Assembly: GCA_025356545.1 (NCBI GenBank)
Contig: JANXSU010000138.1
Coordinates: 1 to 37,106, forward strand
Direction: 5' to 3'
Source: Comamonadaceae bacterium
GTDB lineage: Bacteria > Pseudomonadota > Gammaproteobacteria > Burkholderiales > Burkholderiaceae_C
DNA length: 37,106 nucleotides
Shown: positions 27,264 to 36,040 of the stretch, piece after piece
How positions within the stretch are numbered: position 1 is the first letter of the stretch
How the letters are laid out: each line of letters begins with the position of its first letter
Notes under the pieces: model-generated
Told to the model about the DNA's origin: nothing
Seen by the model: only the letters and a program-made list of their open reading frames with translations
Databases searched by the model: none
Translations under genes and position numbers: made by a program

Positions 27264-28537
27264 ACGCACCTGCCATCACAGCACCCGACTTACCCGGCGC
27301 ACCCGAGCCCAGCCGCCTGGACTACCGCAACATGGCCCTGATCATCACCGGCCACGCCCTCACCCACTGGTATCCCGCCACCTTCTACATGCTCTTGCCG
27401 TTGATTGGCGCAGAGATGGGTTTGAGCTACAGCCAAATCGGCTTTGTCATGACCTGCCAGTTCGCGGCGGGCGCACTGTCCAATGTGCCCGGCGGCATGT
27501 TGGTGGACATGTGGGGGCGCAAGGGCCAATTGATGGCGCTTGCGTTGTTCTGGGTCGGCTTTCCTTACCTGCTGATGGGCTTTAGCACCCAGTACTGGAT
27601 GCTGTTGGTGTGCGTGATGTTGGTGGGTGTGGGCAACAACCTGTGGCACCCCACCGCCATCCCGCTCTTGGGCCGCATGTTCCCCTCGCGCAAGGGCATG
27701 GCGCTGTCGCTGCACGGTATGGGCGGCAACGTGGGTGACGCGCTGGCGCCGCTGGCCGTGGGCGCGCTGCTCACCACGCTGTCGTGGCGTGAAATTGTGG
27801 TGTTGAACGTGATCCCCGGCGCGGCCATGGCCGTGTTCTTGCTCTACTTTTTAGGGGCCTTGAGCTTTGCGCCCAAGCACGCAAAATCATCCCCGAAAAC
27901 CGCAGTGTCAGAGCACCAAGGCGGTGGCCAAAGCCTGGATAGTTACAAACAAGGTCTGCGTGCCCTGCTTCGCACGCCAGGCCTGTTCATGCTCACGCTC
28001 AGCTCCTCGTTTCGCTCCATGACCCAGGGCACACTGCTCACCTTCTTGCCCCTGTACTTGGCCAAGGAAATGCATTACGAACTGGTATGGGTAGGCGCGG
28101 TGATGGCGTTACTACAACTGGCCGGCTTCATCGCTGCACCCATTGCAGGCCACCTGTCAGACACCATGGGGCGTCGCACAATTTTGATCTCTTGCTTTGG
28201 TGTTAGCGGTGTCGTACTGCTGCTGATGACCTTTGCCGGTGGTTCAACCTTCTTTGTATTTTTAATCGCAGTACTGGGCTTCTTTTTGTATGCTGCACGC
28301 CCCATCATGCAGGCTTGGATGCTGGAAGCCACACCGCGCAACATGGGCGGCACGGCCATTGGCCTGATGTTTGGCATGCAGTCGGCTGGACAAGCTGTAG
28401 CACCGATTTTGGCTGGCATGATTGCTGACCGTTACGGTCTGATGGCAGCATTTTATTTGCTGGCCTTTACCATCATTTTGGCAAATTTGATGGTGCTGGG
28501 CATCCCTGCGACTGAGGGGCAAACCAAGCACGACTGA
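27260..28537 (+). CDS. MFS transporter
   Basis: The 425-residue protein has about 12 membrane segments in two halves and the MFS loop motif GGMLVDMWGRKGQL after the second segment, with its partner GHLSDTMGRRT in the second half. A central cytoplasmic loop (KHAKSSPKTAVSEHQGGGQS) separates the halves. It starts at an ATG at 27260 overlapping the previous stop, with GAGG before it. As the last gene of the operon it may export a product or offer a second import route for the same compound class. Substrate unknown. Confidence 0.9.
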   Translation: MNAPAITAPDLPGAPEPSRLDYRNMALIITGHALTHWYPATFYMLLPLIGAEMGLSYSQIGFVMTCQFAAGALSNVPGGMLVDMWGRKGQLMALALFWVGFPYLLMGFSTQYWMLLVCVMLVGVGNNLWHPTAIPLLGRMFPSRKGMALSLHGMGGNVGDALAPLAVGALLTTLSWREIVVLNVIPGAAMAVFLLYFLGALSFAPKHAKSSPKTAVSEHQGGGQSLDSYKQGLRALLRTPGLFMLTLSSSFRSMTQGTLLTFLPLYLAKEMHYELVWVGAVMALLQLAGFIAAPIAGHLSDTMGRRTILISCFGVSGVVLLLMTFAGGSTFFVFLIAVLGFFLYAARPIMQAWMLEATPRNMGGTAIGLMFGMQSAGQAVAPILAGMIADRYGLMAAFYLLAFTIILANLMVLGIPATEGQTKHD

Positions 28538-28562
28538 TGACGTGACAGGCTGCGCGCCCGCA

Positions 28563-29633
28563 TCATTGCGCCTCCCGAATCGCTCTGGCGTTGACAGATT
28601 GCACCGGACGCGCATTGTTGGGGAACAACTGACCAAAGAGTTTGAGCTGGTCGCGGCTCAGCGTCACGGCTTGTTTGAGCACCATCCACAGCACGCCCTC
28701 GGTGCAAGGAGGAGTGGTCAAAGACCCCATAAACTGGTAATACCGTTGATCTTTGGGCAGGAGTTCATTGAGGTCCACCAGCCCCAAAGGCATGCGCACG
28801 CTGTCACCCGCATCCAGCGGCATGTAGGTCCAAACGCTGTTGATCAAGCTGTTGGCCACGCCCGGGTCTAGCAGCACGCCTACCACGGCAAGCTGGCCTT
28901 CCCGATTGCGGTGCACCAAGTGCGCCACCATCGAATACGACTTGTGGTTGACGCGCTCTTCCGAAGGGTGGTGAAAGTGAAACTGCAACAACTTGTAGGT
29001 GGAGCCGCGCACGGTGATGCTGTTGTCGCCACTCACATCCACCTGGATGGTGTGGCCGTTGTTCACCACCACGCCGTTGCTGGGCTGGTAATTGATCTGG
29101 ATCGCCTCGGCCGGGCCTTGCAGCGTGAGGGCGTCTTCGATGTGGATGGGGGACTGCCGCTTGCCCGTGGCGCAGGTGTTGAACTCCGGTTTGAGCTTGC
29201 CCCAGGCCTGCGGGCCTCCGTCACCCTCATAACTCCAGTGCGGCGCATGGCCGTGCTCATCACTGGCGATCTCGGGTGCGGTGTAGCCGGTCAACACCGC
29301 CGCTTTGGCGCGGATGTAGTTGCGGCTGGTTTGCGGGTTCACCGTGGCAGCGGCGAGCAGGTTGGGGGGCGCTGAGTGGGCGTCATTGGTTCCGGATTTT
29401 TTATCCATACCGGTATTGACCAACGTCAAACGCTTCTTGCGCAGATCGCCATTCTCAACAGCTGCACTCAGTTGATCGGCAATGTCTTTTCCCGGAGATT
29501 GTGTGGATTTTTTGGCGGATACCGAATAGCTATCGGCAGGATCCGCCCCATGCGAATCCGCTGCAAAAGCAGACGACGTAAGTGCCAGGCCGAGCAGACT
29601 GACTAAGAAAGTAACTTGAAAAATAGGACGCAT
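28563..29633 (-). CDS. Alpha-type carbonic anhydrase, secreted
   Basis: The enzyme interconverts CO2 and bicarbonate, here in the periplasm. A signal peptide (1-24, ending SAFA) is followed by a poorly conserved spacer of about 105 residues, then the alpha-CA domain from HWSYEGDGGPQAWG. Zinc ligands are H219 and H221 (LLQFHFHHPSEE) and H238 (AHLVHRN). SLTTPPCTEGV is the family active-site wall. The ATG at 29633 gives 356 residues; longer frames lack a signal peptide. The long spacer is unusual. It is divergent from the binding lipoprotein gene, which shares the gap 29634-29771. A gap of 25 bases separates it from the MFS gene, and no terminator was seen. Confidence 0.94.
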   Translation of the reverse strand: MRPIFQVTFLVSLLGLALTSSAFAADSHGADPADSYSVSAKKSTQSPGKDIADQLSAAVENGDLRKKRLTLVNTGMDKKSGTNDAHSAPPNLLAAATVNPQTSRNYIRAKAAVLTGYTAPEIASDEHGHAPHWSYEGDGGPQAWGKLKPEFNTCATGKRQSPIHIEDALTLQGPAEAIQINYQPSNGVVVNNGHTIQVDVSGDNSITVRGSTYKLLQFHFHHPSEERVNHKSYSMVAHLVHRNREGQLAVVGVLLDPGVANSLINSVWTYMPLDAGDSVRMPLGLVDLNELLPKDQRYYQFMGSLTTPPCTEGVLWMVLKQAVTLSRDQLKLFGQLFPNNARPVQSVNARAIREAQ

Positions 29634-29771
29634 GATGGGTGTACCTCGGGTCAAAAAAGAGGGTGTTCTGCACAAGGTATCGACATTTCGTTGGCGCACT
29701 TGAGAGGGCTCACTGCGGCTATAGTCATACGTCACACACCGTCTCCACCTACCCTTATCTCAGAGGCTCCC

Positions 29772-30581
29772 ATGCAACTCTTCAAACTCTGCACCGCGCT
29801 CATGTTGCCCGTGGTCGCGGGCTGTTCGTCCATGTCGGGCACACCATCCGCCGCAGTGCGCGATGAGCTGGCGCCCACCGGTAAGTTGCGTGTGGGCTTG
29901 GCCTTTGCACCGAGCAAGACGGCGCTGTTTGTGTTGAAAGACGCCAATGGTCAGCCCAGCGGCGTCACGGTGGAACTGGGCCACGCAATGGGTCGTCAAC
30001 TGGGTGTGCCGGTCGACTTTATTTTGGCGCCCAACACGGGCGAGCTGACCAATGGGGTCAACTCGGGCGCGATTGATGTGTCCTTCATGCCGGTGGATGA
30101 CGAGCGCAAGACCAAGGTCGATTTTGGCCCGGCTTACTTCATGATCGAGAGCACTTACCTCGTGCGGCCGGGTCTGGACATCAAGACCCTGGCCGAGGTG
30201 GACAAGCCCAGCGTGCGCGTCATTGGCGTGGCCAACACGGCCACCATTCGTGCTGCCGCGCAATCTCTCAAGAACACTCCGATCAAACCTGTGAAGTCGG
30301 TGGAAGACTCCATCGCCCAATTGCGAGCAGGCCAAGCCGACGCCTTCGCCCTGACCCATGATGCCCTGCCGCCCTTTGCGCAGCAACTGCCGGGTTCGCG
30401 CATTCTGGACGGCTATTTTTTACAAACTGGCGTGGCCATTGCCGTGCCTAAAAATCGCCCCCAAGCGCTGGCCTATGTCACCACTTTTCTGGAAGAAGCC
30501 AAAGCCAATGGTCTGGTGCGCCGCGCGCTGGACGATGCGGGCATGCAGGCTTTTCCCGTCGCGCCAACGGCAGCCAGGTAA
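29772..30581 (+). CDS. Family-3 ABC substrate-binding lipoprotein
   Basis: The 269-residue protein begins with a lipoprotein signal (VVAGC, acylated C18) and then a family-3 binding fold: KLRVGLAFAPSKTALFVLKD, GVTVELGHAMGRQLGVP, and SFMPVDDERKTKVDFGPAYF. Amino acids are the usual ligands of this family, but no specific one is evident. No permease or ATPase lies next to it; ruvB follows 6 bases later. It may supply a transporter encoded elsewhere. I chose the ATG at 29772 because it places the signal at the start. Confidence 0.88.
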   Translation: MQLFKLCTALMLPVVAGCSSMSGTPSAAVRDELAPTGKLRVGLAFAPSKTALFVLKDANGQPSGVTVELGHAMGRQLGVPVDFILAPNTGELTNGVNSGAIDVSFMPVDDERKTKVDFGPAYFMIESTYLVRPGLDIKTLAEVDKPSVRVIGVANTATIRAAAQSLKNTPIKPVKSVEDSIAQLRAGQADAFALTHDALPPFAQQLPGSRILDGYFLQTGVAIAVPKNRPQALAYVTTFLEEAKANGLVRRALDDAGMQAFPVAPTAAR

Positions 30582-30587
30582 ACCATC

Positions 30588-31649
30588 TTGAGCATTCAAA
30601 CCGACGACTTCGCCCCCGCGCCGCCCAAACGGGTGGTGTCTGCGGCCCCCGTGTCCCCGCAAGAGGAGGCGATTGAGCGCGCCCTGCGGCCCAAGCTGCT
30701 CGACGAGTACGTGGGGCAGGCCAAGGTGCGGGAGCAGTTGGAGATCTTCATTGGCGCAGCCAAAATGCGCGGCGAAGCGCTGGACCATGTGCTGCTGTTT
30801 GGCCCGCCCGGCCTGGGTAAAACCACGCTATCGCACATCATCGCGCACGAGTTGGGCGTGAACCTGCGCCAGACCAGCGGGCCGGTGCTGGAAAAACCCA
30901 AAGACCTGGCCGCGCTGCTGACCAACCTCGAAAAAAACGACGTCCTGTTCATCGACGAAATCCACCGGCTGTCCCCTGTGGTGGAAGAAATTCTCTACCC
31001 CGCGCTAGAGGACTACCAGATCGACATCATGATCGGCGAAGGCCCGGCGGCGCGCTCCATCAAGCTGGACTTGCAGCCCTTCACCCTGGTGGGGGCCACC
31101 ACCCGTGCGGGTATGTTGACCAACCCGCTGCGCGACCGCTTTGGCATTGTGTCGCGGTTGGAGTTTTATACGGCTGAAGAGCTGGCGCGCATCGTCAAGC
31201 GCAGCGCAGGCCTGCTCAAGGTCGGCATGGACACAGACGGTGGCTTTGAGATTGCCCGCCGATCACGCGGCACGCCGCGCATTGCCAACCGCCTGTTACG
31301 CCGCGTACGTGACTATGCCGATGTCAAAGGCAGCGGCCACATCACGCTCGACATCGCCAACAAGGCTCTAGTCATGCTGGACGTAGACCCGCAAGGCTTT
31401 GACGTGATGGACCGCAAGCTGCTGGAGGCGGTGATCCACCGCTTTGACGGTGGCCCCGTCGGTCTGGACAACATCGCCGCCAGCATTGGTGAAGAGCGCG
31501 AAACGATTGAAGACGTGATCGAGCCCTATTTGATCCAACAAGGCTATTTGCAGCGCACACCGCGCGGGCGCATTGCCACCGCCGCCGCCTACCTGCATTT
31601 GGGGGTGGCTCCGAAAATCACAGGCGATGGTTTATTTGGAGGGGTCTGA
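30588..31649 (+). CDS. ruvB: Holliday junction branch migration DNA helicase RuvB
   Basis: RuvB is the AAA+ motor that drives branch migration of Holliday junctions with RuvA. The 353-residue sequence has Walker [10 protein letters not shown] (72-80), Walker B LFIDEIHR (120-127), sensor GATTRAG, and the C-terminal winged helix around [14 protein letters not shown] at 30588 is the only start that keeps the normal N-terminal region; the first in-frame ATG is far inside. ruvA and ruvC are not adjacent. It ends before a strong hairpin terminator. Confidence 0.96.
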   Translation: MSIQTDDFAPAPPKRVVSAAPVSPQEEAIERALRPKLLDEYVGQAKVREQLEIFIGAAKMRGEALDHVLLFGPPGLGKTTLSHIIAHELGVNLRQTSGPVLEKPKDLAALLTNLEKNDVLFIDEIHRLSPVVEEILYPALEDYQIDIMIGEGPAARSIKLDLQPFTLVGATTRAGMLTNPLRDRFGIVSRLEFYTAEELARIVKRSAGLLKVGMDTDGGFEIARRSRGTPRIANRLLRRVRDYADVKGSGHITLDIANKALVMLDVDPQGFDVMDRKLLEAVIHRFDGGPVGLDNIAASIGEERETIEDVIEPYLIQQGYLQRTPRGRIATAAAYLHLGVAPKITGDGLFGGV

Positions 31650-31659
31650 ATGAGAAGCA

Positions 31660-31687
31660 AAAAGGGCGGCTGATTAGCCGCCCTTTT
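31660..31687. terminator. Bidirectional intrinsic terminator after ruvB
   Basis: AAAAGGGCGGCT and AGCCGCCCTTTT are perfect 12-base arms around a GATT loop, with an A run on the left and a T run on the right. It can therefore serve ruvB (+) and the lipoprotein gene (-), which converge here. Confidence 0.9.
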
Positions 31688-31702
31688 GATGCGGTACCGA
31701 AA

Positions 31703-32248
31703 TTATTGAAGAAGACCCATAAACTCCGGAGATCGAACAATTTTCTCGATCAAGTTCTGAACCATGGGCATATAAGCCTCCGCCGTCTGTTTGCACGCGG
31801 TATCACCAATAAAACCACTTTCAAACTCATAGTGTTCGGCGGCCACCATGCTTTTGCCTGTGGATGAATTCAGCGTCACATCGATGTCCCATGATCCACC
31901 CATGATCCCGCGTGACGAAGAAAACTCCAGTCGGTTTACAACCCCGCTCAGAATGATCTTGGGTGTCGAAGCTGCATGGGCGCCGACTACCTTCAGTTCA
32001 GACTCAATCGCCTTTTTTAGATACGCAGTGTGGGTCATGCCGTCCGGGGGTGCAAGTGGACCTACAGCACGACAACTATTGTCGAAGGAGACTGGGCCAG
32101 AAAACGACCCAACGGCAATGTTGCTTGCGCCTATAGCCTTCAAGGCCACATTTGTGTCCGCGTTAATGGCATATCTCGGGGTTGTATAGGTGGAGCAGGC
32201 ACCCATCAGTACCAGCAGCGGCAGTAGCGTCGCCAGTTTTTTGTTCAT
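31703..32248 (-). CDS. Small outer- or inner-membrane lipoprotein, family not recognised
   Basis: The 181-residue protein has a lipoprotein signal (MNKKLATLLPLLVLMGAC, acylated C18). The rest is soluble and looks alpha/beta, with IAVGSFSGPVSF, KIILSGVVNRLEF and YMPMVQNLIEKIVRSPEF, a layout like small DUF-type lipoproteins. It is probably made with the barrel protein gene, which ends nine bases upstream. I do not assign a function. Alternatives include an assembly helper for that barrel or an unrelated envelope protein. Confidence 0.75.
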   Translation of the reverse strand: MNKKLATLLPLLVLMGACSTYTTPRYAINADTNVALKAIGASNIAVGSFSGPVSFDNSCRAVGPLAPPDGMTHTAYLKKAIESELKVVGAHAASTPKIILSGVVNRLEFSSSRGIMGGSWDIDVTLNSSTGKSMVAAEHYEFESGFIGDTACKQTAEAYMPMVQNLIEKIVRSPEFMGLLQ

Positions 32249-32257
32249 GGCCGTGCC

Positions 32258-32812
32258 TTAGAAATTAAAACCAAGCCCTAATGTGACACCATTCACGGTA
32301 GTTCCATTTTTATTGTAGTAGGACATGTAGTCCAGGTTCAGTGACATATCTTTGGACACTTTGACGTTGCCGCCTATGCCATAAGAAAAATCGTCACCTG
32401 ATCTAGACACTGAAAGAGGCGTACCGGGTACCCAAACCGTCATATTCGCATTGAAATAACCAAGTCGCCCAAAAACCTCAATCGACTCGGAGAGTTTCGC
32501 CTTGGGCTTCAGGTAGATGCCATAGCCACTGTCAATGCGTCCTTTTATGGTCACCCCAGAAATCGTGGTGCTGCCATCGCTTGCCCCGAAGGCGACCATG
32601 CCATCCATCGCCAAGTTTTCCATCAAGTTGTAGCCAAGAATAACGCGTGCTGCACCCATAGTCGACAGTGAAGCTGCTGTTTCTTTGTAGTTAAGGCTCG
32701 CGTAGCCAATTTCCCCATAGAGACCTTTGCCCCCAGTGGTACCCGACTGAGCCTGAGCGGAGATTGATACGGCGGCAATAGCTGCTGCGATAGCGAATTT
32801 AGAGAGTTTCAT
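32258..32812 (-). CDS. Outer-membrane beta-barrel protein (opacity/OmpA-like, 8 strands)
   Basis: The 184-residue protein has a signal peptide (1-21, SISAQA) and alternating amphipathic strands ending in GLGFNF with the C-terminal Phe expected of barrel proteins. Stretches such as LYGEIGYASLNYKE and VFGRLGYFNANMTV match small PF13505-type barrels. Such proteins often have structural or adhesive roles; none can be assigned here. The ATG at 32812 is divergent from an XRE gene, with a perfect inverted repeat at 32891-32913 in the shared gap. The region is richer in A+T than its surroundings. Confidence 0.88.
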   Translation of the reverse strand: MKLSKFAIAAAIAAVSISAQAQSGTTGGKGLYGEIGYASLNYKETAASLSTMGAARVILGYNLMENLAMDGMVAFGASDGSTTISGVTIKGRIDSGYGIYLKPKAKLSESIEVFGRLGYFNANMTVWVPGTPLSVSRSGDDFSYGIGGNVKVSKDMSLNLDYMSYYNKNGTTVNGVTLGLGFNF

Positions 32813-32890
32813 GTTTGCCCTGTTCCTGAATTTTGATTGGTCTTAGTTGTAGGCACTGGCCCTTTACCAGCACCTTCGTCAATTGTACAT

Positions 32891-32913
32891 AAATAGTCTT
32901 AATTGGACTATTT
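32891..32913. promoter_or_regulatory. Perfect inverted repeat, candidate XRE operator
   Basis: AAATAGTC and GACTATTT are perfect 8-base arms around TTAATTG, in the gap between the barrel gene and the XRE gene, 24 bases before the XRE start. A site here could serve autoregulation and also control the divergent barrel/lipoprotein pair. Confidence 0.55.
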
Positions 32914-32937
32914 TGATTTGAACTAGAGCATCGGTAG

Positions 32938-33207
32938 GTGTCCATCTCGATTCATGACTCACGCTACCAAGTGCTGCAAACGCAATTGACCCAATTGCGA
33001 CAGGCGGCGGGCTTGACCCAGGTACAGCTTGCAAGGCGCTTGAAACTCGGCCAGTCCTTTGTGTCAAAAATCGAACGCGGTGAAGCGTATGTGGAGGTTT
33101 TGTTGCTCATTGAATGGTGTGCAGCCTGCGGCGGACAAGCAACGGACATCATTAAGCAACTGACAAAACAAAGCAGCAAAGTAAAAGTCATGGCCTCAAA
33201 AAATTGA
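32938..33207 (+). CDS. XRE-family helix-turn-helix transcriptional regulator
   Basis: The 89-residue protein is almost entirely one HTH domain: LRQAAGLTQVQLARRLKLGQ, then SFVSKIERGEAYVEVLLLIEW, then a basic tail. It uses a GTG at 32938 without a strong ribosome site. This size is like HipB-type antitoxins, but no hipA or other toxin gene is beside it, so a small repressor is more likely. The candidate operator at 32891-32913 and a downstream hairpin terminator suggest a single-gene transcript. Confidence 0.88.
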   Translation: MSISIHDSRYQVLQTQLTQLRQAAGLTQVQLARRLKLGQSFVSKIERGEAYVEVLLLIEWCAACGGQATDIIKQLTKQSSKVKVMASKN

Positions 33208-33227
33208 AGACTAGACTTTGATGCGCC

Positions 33228-33253
33228 CAGACGCATGTGAACGCGTCTGTTTT
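33228..33253 (+). terminator. Intrinsic terminator after the XRE gene
   Basis: CAGACGC and GCGTCTG form a 7-base stem with an 8-base loop, followed by TTTT. It lies 20 bases after the XRE stop and just before the arfB stop on the other strand. Confidence 0.7.
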
Positions 33254-33261
33254 ACAAATTT

Positions 33262-33678
33262 TCAGGACTCTCCCGACACCCGCCCGCGCAGCCGCTTCAC
33301 ATCGCCCCGGGTCGACTTGCTGTCCATGCGTTTGCGCTGCGAGCTTTTCGTCGGCTTGGTCGCCTTACGCGGCTTGGGTGGCGTGGCAACGCTGTCCACC
33401 AGGGCTTGTAAGCGCTCGATAGATTCCACGCGGTTTTGCTCTTGGCTGCGCGTAGTTTGTGCCTTGATGACCACCACGCCCTCGTTTGTGATGCGCTGGT
33501 CACTCAAGGCCAGCAGGCGCTCCTTGATGGCGTCAGGCAGGGATGAGGCGGGGATATCGTAGCGCAGGTGAATGGCGCTGGACACCTTGTTGTCGTTTTG
33601 CCCACCCGCGCCTTGCGCACGGATGGCGGTGAACTCGATCTCGTCTTCTAAAACCTGATGTGCAGTTGGCGCTGTCAT
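33262..33678 (-). CDS. arfB: Alternative ribosome-rescue factor ArfB (peptidyl-tRNA hydrolase, YaeJ)
   Basis: ArfB rescues ribosomes stalled without a stop codon. The GGQ catalytic motif is at 25-27 (RAQGAGGQNDNKVSS), with the RF1-like core following, and the Arg/Lys-rich C-terminal tail (about 105-138) that enters the mRNA channel is present. The ATG at 33678 gives 138 residues; a TTG nine bases earlier would overlap the upstream stop. It lies five bases after the DUF4136 gene on the same strand. The usual GPGGQ is GAGGQ here. Confidence 0.92.
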   Translation of the reverse strand: MTAPTAHQVLEDEIEFTAIRAQGAGGQNDNKVSSAIHLRYDIPASSLPDAIKERLLALSDQRITNEGVVVIKAQTTRSQEQNRVESIERLQALVDSVATPPKPRKATKPTKSSQRKRMDSKSTRGDVKRLRGRVSGES

Positions 33679-33683
33679 GGTTT

Positions 33684-34307
33684 TCAATACGGGATTTCAA
33701 TATTGATTTTTCGCCCACCCAGCGGGGGGTTGGGGAAGTCTGTCAACGCCGCTTGAAACATCACCGGCAAGATGTTGAGCGTATCGGACCATGGCCCGAA
33801 ATGCACGGCACGGGTTTCATAAACCACTTGGCCATTGCGCAAGTCACGCAGCAAAAGGCTCACCTCGTACCGGTAGCTAGTGGAGGGTGAGAAGCCCATG
33901 CTCATGCCAAAACCCATCCCAGGCCGCCTCATGCCACTGCCCCACATGATGCTGCCATAGCCCCCCGGTCGGGCCGTACCACGCCAAGGCTGAGATAGCG
34001 GATAGCCCCCGGCATCGCCCAGATAAGGCTGCACCCCCAGGCCCAACAGCACGCTGTAATTTGTTGCGGCGTCATCACGCTCCAAGCCCACCTGAGCCAG
34101 CGCCGCTTGGGCCAACGCCTCAACCTGCTCCGCACCCGCTTGCAGGGCCTGTGACGGCAGGCGCTCAAAGCGGTAGTGCACCCCGGTCATAGGCGGCGCG
34201 TTGGCAGGCAGCGTGGAGATGGCCAGCACCTGCGAATCAATCACCCGCATGCCGCTACAACCGGTGAGAAATACCAGCAGCGAGAAGGCTGCAAGCAGGC
34301 GTTTCAT
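33684..34307 (-). CDS. DUF4136 lipoprotein
   Basis: The 207-residue protein starts with a lipoprotein signal (LTGC, acylated C17), followed by a DUF4136-type domain with YRFERLPSQ and LAQVGLERDDAATNYSVLL. A Gly/Met-rich segment (MWGSGMRRPGMGFGMSMGF, about 121-139) interrupts it, then the end LTDFPNPPLG. The family is uncharacterised. The start at 34307 is chosen because it puts the signal first; the frame stays open upstream. It is read with arfB and possibly with ttcA, 40 bases upstream. Confidence 0.85.
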   Translation of the reverse strand: MKRLLAAFSLLVFLTGCSGMRVIDSQVLAISTLPANAPPMTGVHYRFERLPSQALQAGAEQVEALAQAALAQVGLERDDAATNYSVLLGLGVQPYLGDAGGYPLSQPWRGTARPGGYGSIMWGSGMRRPGMGFGMSMGFSPSTSYRYEVSLLLRDLRNGQVVYETRAVHFGPWSDTLNILPVMFQAALTDFPNPPLGGRKINIEIPY

Positions 34308-34347
34308 GAGGACAACTCGCCGATGTTGAGTGTGGTGGCGATGGGAC

Positions 34348-35265
34348 TTAAAGTGCAACCACTTGCAAGCCAGGCATCGTGTTGGATGCAAAGGACTCAT
34401 CATCAAACGCCTTGTCGCCGTCTTCACTGGCAATGCCGGTGGTAGCCAAGCTTTTGAAGTCATGCCGGGCACCATCCATCAGGTGCGAAGGCACCACGTT
34501 ATGCAGCGCGCTGAACATACTCTCAATTCTTCCAGGGAATTTTTTATCCCAGTCCCGCAGCATGTTACCGACTTGCTTGCGTTGAAGGTTCTCTTGGCTG
34601 CCGCACAGCGTGCAGGGGATGATGGGAAAGGCCCGGTGTTCGGCCCAGCGGGTGAGGTCTTTCTCGGCCACATTGGCCAGCGGACGGATCACCATGTGGC
34701 GGCCATCGTCGCTCACCAGTTTGGGGGGCATGCTTTTAAGTTTTCCGCCAAAGAACATGTTTAGAAAGAAGGTTTGCAACATGTCGTCACGGTGGTGGCC
34801 CAGTGCAATCTTGGTGGCCCCCAGCTCGTCGGCCACGCGGTACAAAATGCCCCGGCGCAAGCGGCTGCACAGGCTGCACATGGTCTTGCCCTCGGGGATG
34901 ACACGCTTGACGATGGAGTAAGTGTCCTGGTTCTCGATGTGGAAGGGCACGCCCAGTTGTTCGAGATAAGCAGGCAAAATGTCCTCAGGGAAACCGGGCT
35001 GTTTCTGATCCAAATTCACAGCGATCAAATCGAAATGAATCGGCGCACGGGCTTTGAGTTTGAGCAAGATGTCCAGCAGCGCATAGCTATCCTTGCCACC
35101 CGACACGCACACCATCACCTTGTCGCCCTCTTCAATCATGTTGAAGTCCACAATCGCCTTGCCAACTTGACGACACAGGCGCTTTTCGAGCTTGTGGGTT
35201 TCACGCTCGATTTTGAATTCCTTGTCGAGGGGGACGACTTCGTCTTCAATCCACACAGCACTCAT
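34348..35265 (-). CDS. ttcA: tRNA 2-thiocytidine(32) synthetase TtcA
   Basis: TtcA thiolates cytidine 32 of some tRNAs using ATP and an Fe-S cluster. The PP-loop SGGKDS is at 55-60, and the paired cysteines are C130/C133 (CSLC) and C218/C221 (CTLC). The ATG at 35265 gives 305 residues. A GTG at 35274 overlapping the folB stop is closer to a GGAG and is a real alternative. It follows folB directly. The C-terminal 50 residues are less conserved. Confidence 0.94.
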   Translation of the reverse strand: MSAVWIEDEVVPLDKEFKIERETHKLEKRLCRQVGKAIVDFNMIEEGDKVMVCVSGGKDSYALLDILLKLKARAPIHFDLIAVNLDQKQPGFPEDILPAYLEQLGVPFHIENQDTYSIVKRVIPEGKTMCSLCSRLRRGILYRVADELGATKIALGHHRDDMLQTFFLNMFFGGKLKSMPPKLVSDDGRHMVIRPLANVAEKDLTRWAEHRAFPIIPCTLCGSQENLQRKQVGNMLRDWDKKFPGRIESMFSALHNVVPSHLMDGARHDFKSLATTGIASEDGDKAFDDESFASNTMPGLQVVAL

Positions 35266-35270
35266 GATGT

Positions 35271-35642
35271 TCACCAAGCTCCAGTTTCAGCGCGAATAGC
35301 AACTTCGCAATCATCAAAAATTTCCAGCTTCACAATCTTCACCCGCACCCCCAGCACGCCCGGCAATTGCAGCAGGCGGTTGGCCAGTTTGCCAATCAAG
35401 GTCTCCAGCAGGTTGACGTGCACCGCCGTGCATTCGTCAATGATGATCTCGCGCACCTTGCGGTAGTCCAGCACATGGTCGATGTCGTCGTCATGCGGCA
35501 GCAGCGGCTGCGGGCCGAGGTTGAGCTCGGCATCCACCAAGATGGGCTGCGGCGCGTTTCTCTCGTGGTCGAGAATGCCCAGATTGGCTGAGAAGCGCAG
35601 GCCGGTTAGGGTTAGAGACTGGTTTCCTAAGGCGGGTTTCAT
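35271..35642 (-). CDS. folB: Dihydroneopterin aldolase FolB
   Basis: FolB converts dihydroneopterin to the hydroxymethyl pterin and glycolaldehyde in folate synthesis. The 123-residue protein has [32 protein letters not shown] and the C-terminal [16 protein letters not shown], matching the small tunnel-fold enzyme. It starts with an ATG overlapping the upstream folB-like gene by four bases. A second FolB-family protein next to it suggests subfunction between the pair. Confidence 0.88.
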   Translation of the reverse strand: MKPALGNQSLTLTGLRFSANLGILDHERNAPQPILVDAELNLGPQPLLPHDDDIDHVLDYRKVREIIIDECTAVHVNLLETLIGKLANRLLQLPGVLGVRVKIVKLEIFDDCEVAIRAETGAW

Positions 35643-36040
35643 TGGCTTGAATCTTTCATGCGAAACACTTCCACGCCCACGCCTTCGCAGTCGGGGTAAA
35701 CATCGGGTTTGCAGCTTGACAGGCGCACGGCCTGCACCTCGGGATGCGCGAGCAATTGGCTCACCAAGTCATCGCACAAGGTCTCTTGCAACTCGACATG
35801 ACCTTGTTGCACACGCTGGGCAATCACCTCGCGCACAAAATCGTAATCAACCACTTCCACCAATCGATCTGTAGCGGAGGTGGAGTGGGCATAGGGCACA
35901 AACAGCTCGACGTTGAAAATCACTCGCTGGGCTTGAGTTTTTTCAAAATCATGCGCACCAATTTGCGCGACAACAACATGGTTACGCAGAAAAATCCGGC
36001 GGCAGTGCAGTGCCAGTTGGGTGAGAGGGTCAAGTGTCAT
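35639..36040 (-). CDS. Second FolB-family protein (dihydroneopterin aldolase/epimerase-like)
   Basis: The 133-residue protein shares the FolB layout: IGAHDFEKTQAQRVIFNVEL, VDYDFVREVI, a HVELQETLCDDL stretch, and the end CKPDVYPDCEGVGVEVFR. It is more divergent than its downstream neighbour. FolX, a dihydroneopterin triphosphate epimerase, belongs to the same fold, so either activity is possible. It overlaps the SDR gene by 11 bases and folB by four, which points to one pterin operon. Confidence 0.83.
   Translation of the reverse strand: MTLDPLTQLALHCRRIFLRNHVVVAQIGAHDFEKTQAQRVIFNVELFVPYAHSTSATDRLVEVVDYDFVREVIAQRVQQGHVELQETLCDDLVSQLLAHPEVQAVRLSSCKPDVYPDCEGVGVEVFRMKDSSQ

Noticed and set aside
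29700-29735. TTGAGA/TATAGT as a promoter of the binding lipoprotein gene
   Set aside because: The spacer is only 14 bases, too short for a normal sigma-70 promoter.
32938-33207. HipB-like antitoxin of a toxin-antitoxin pair
   Set aside because: No toxin-like gene is on either side; the next gene is arfB on the other strand after a terminator.
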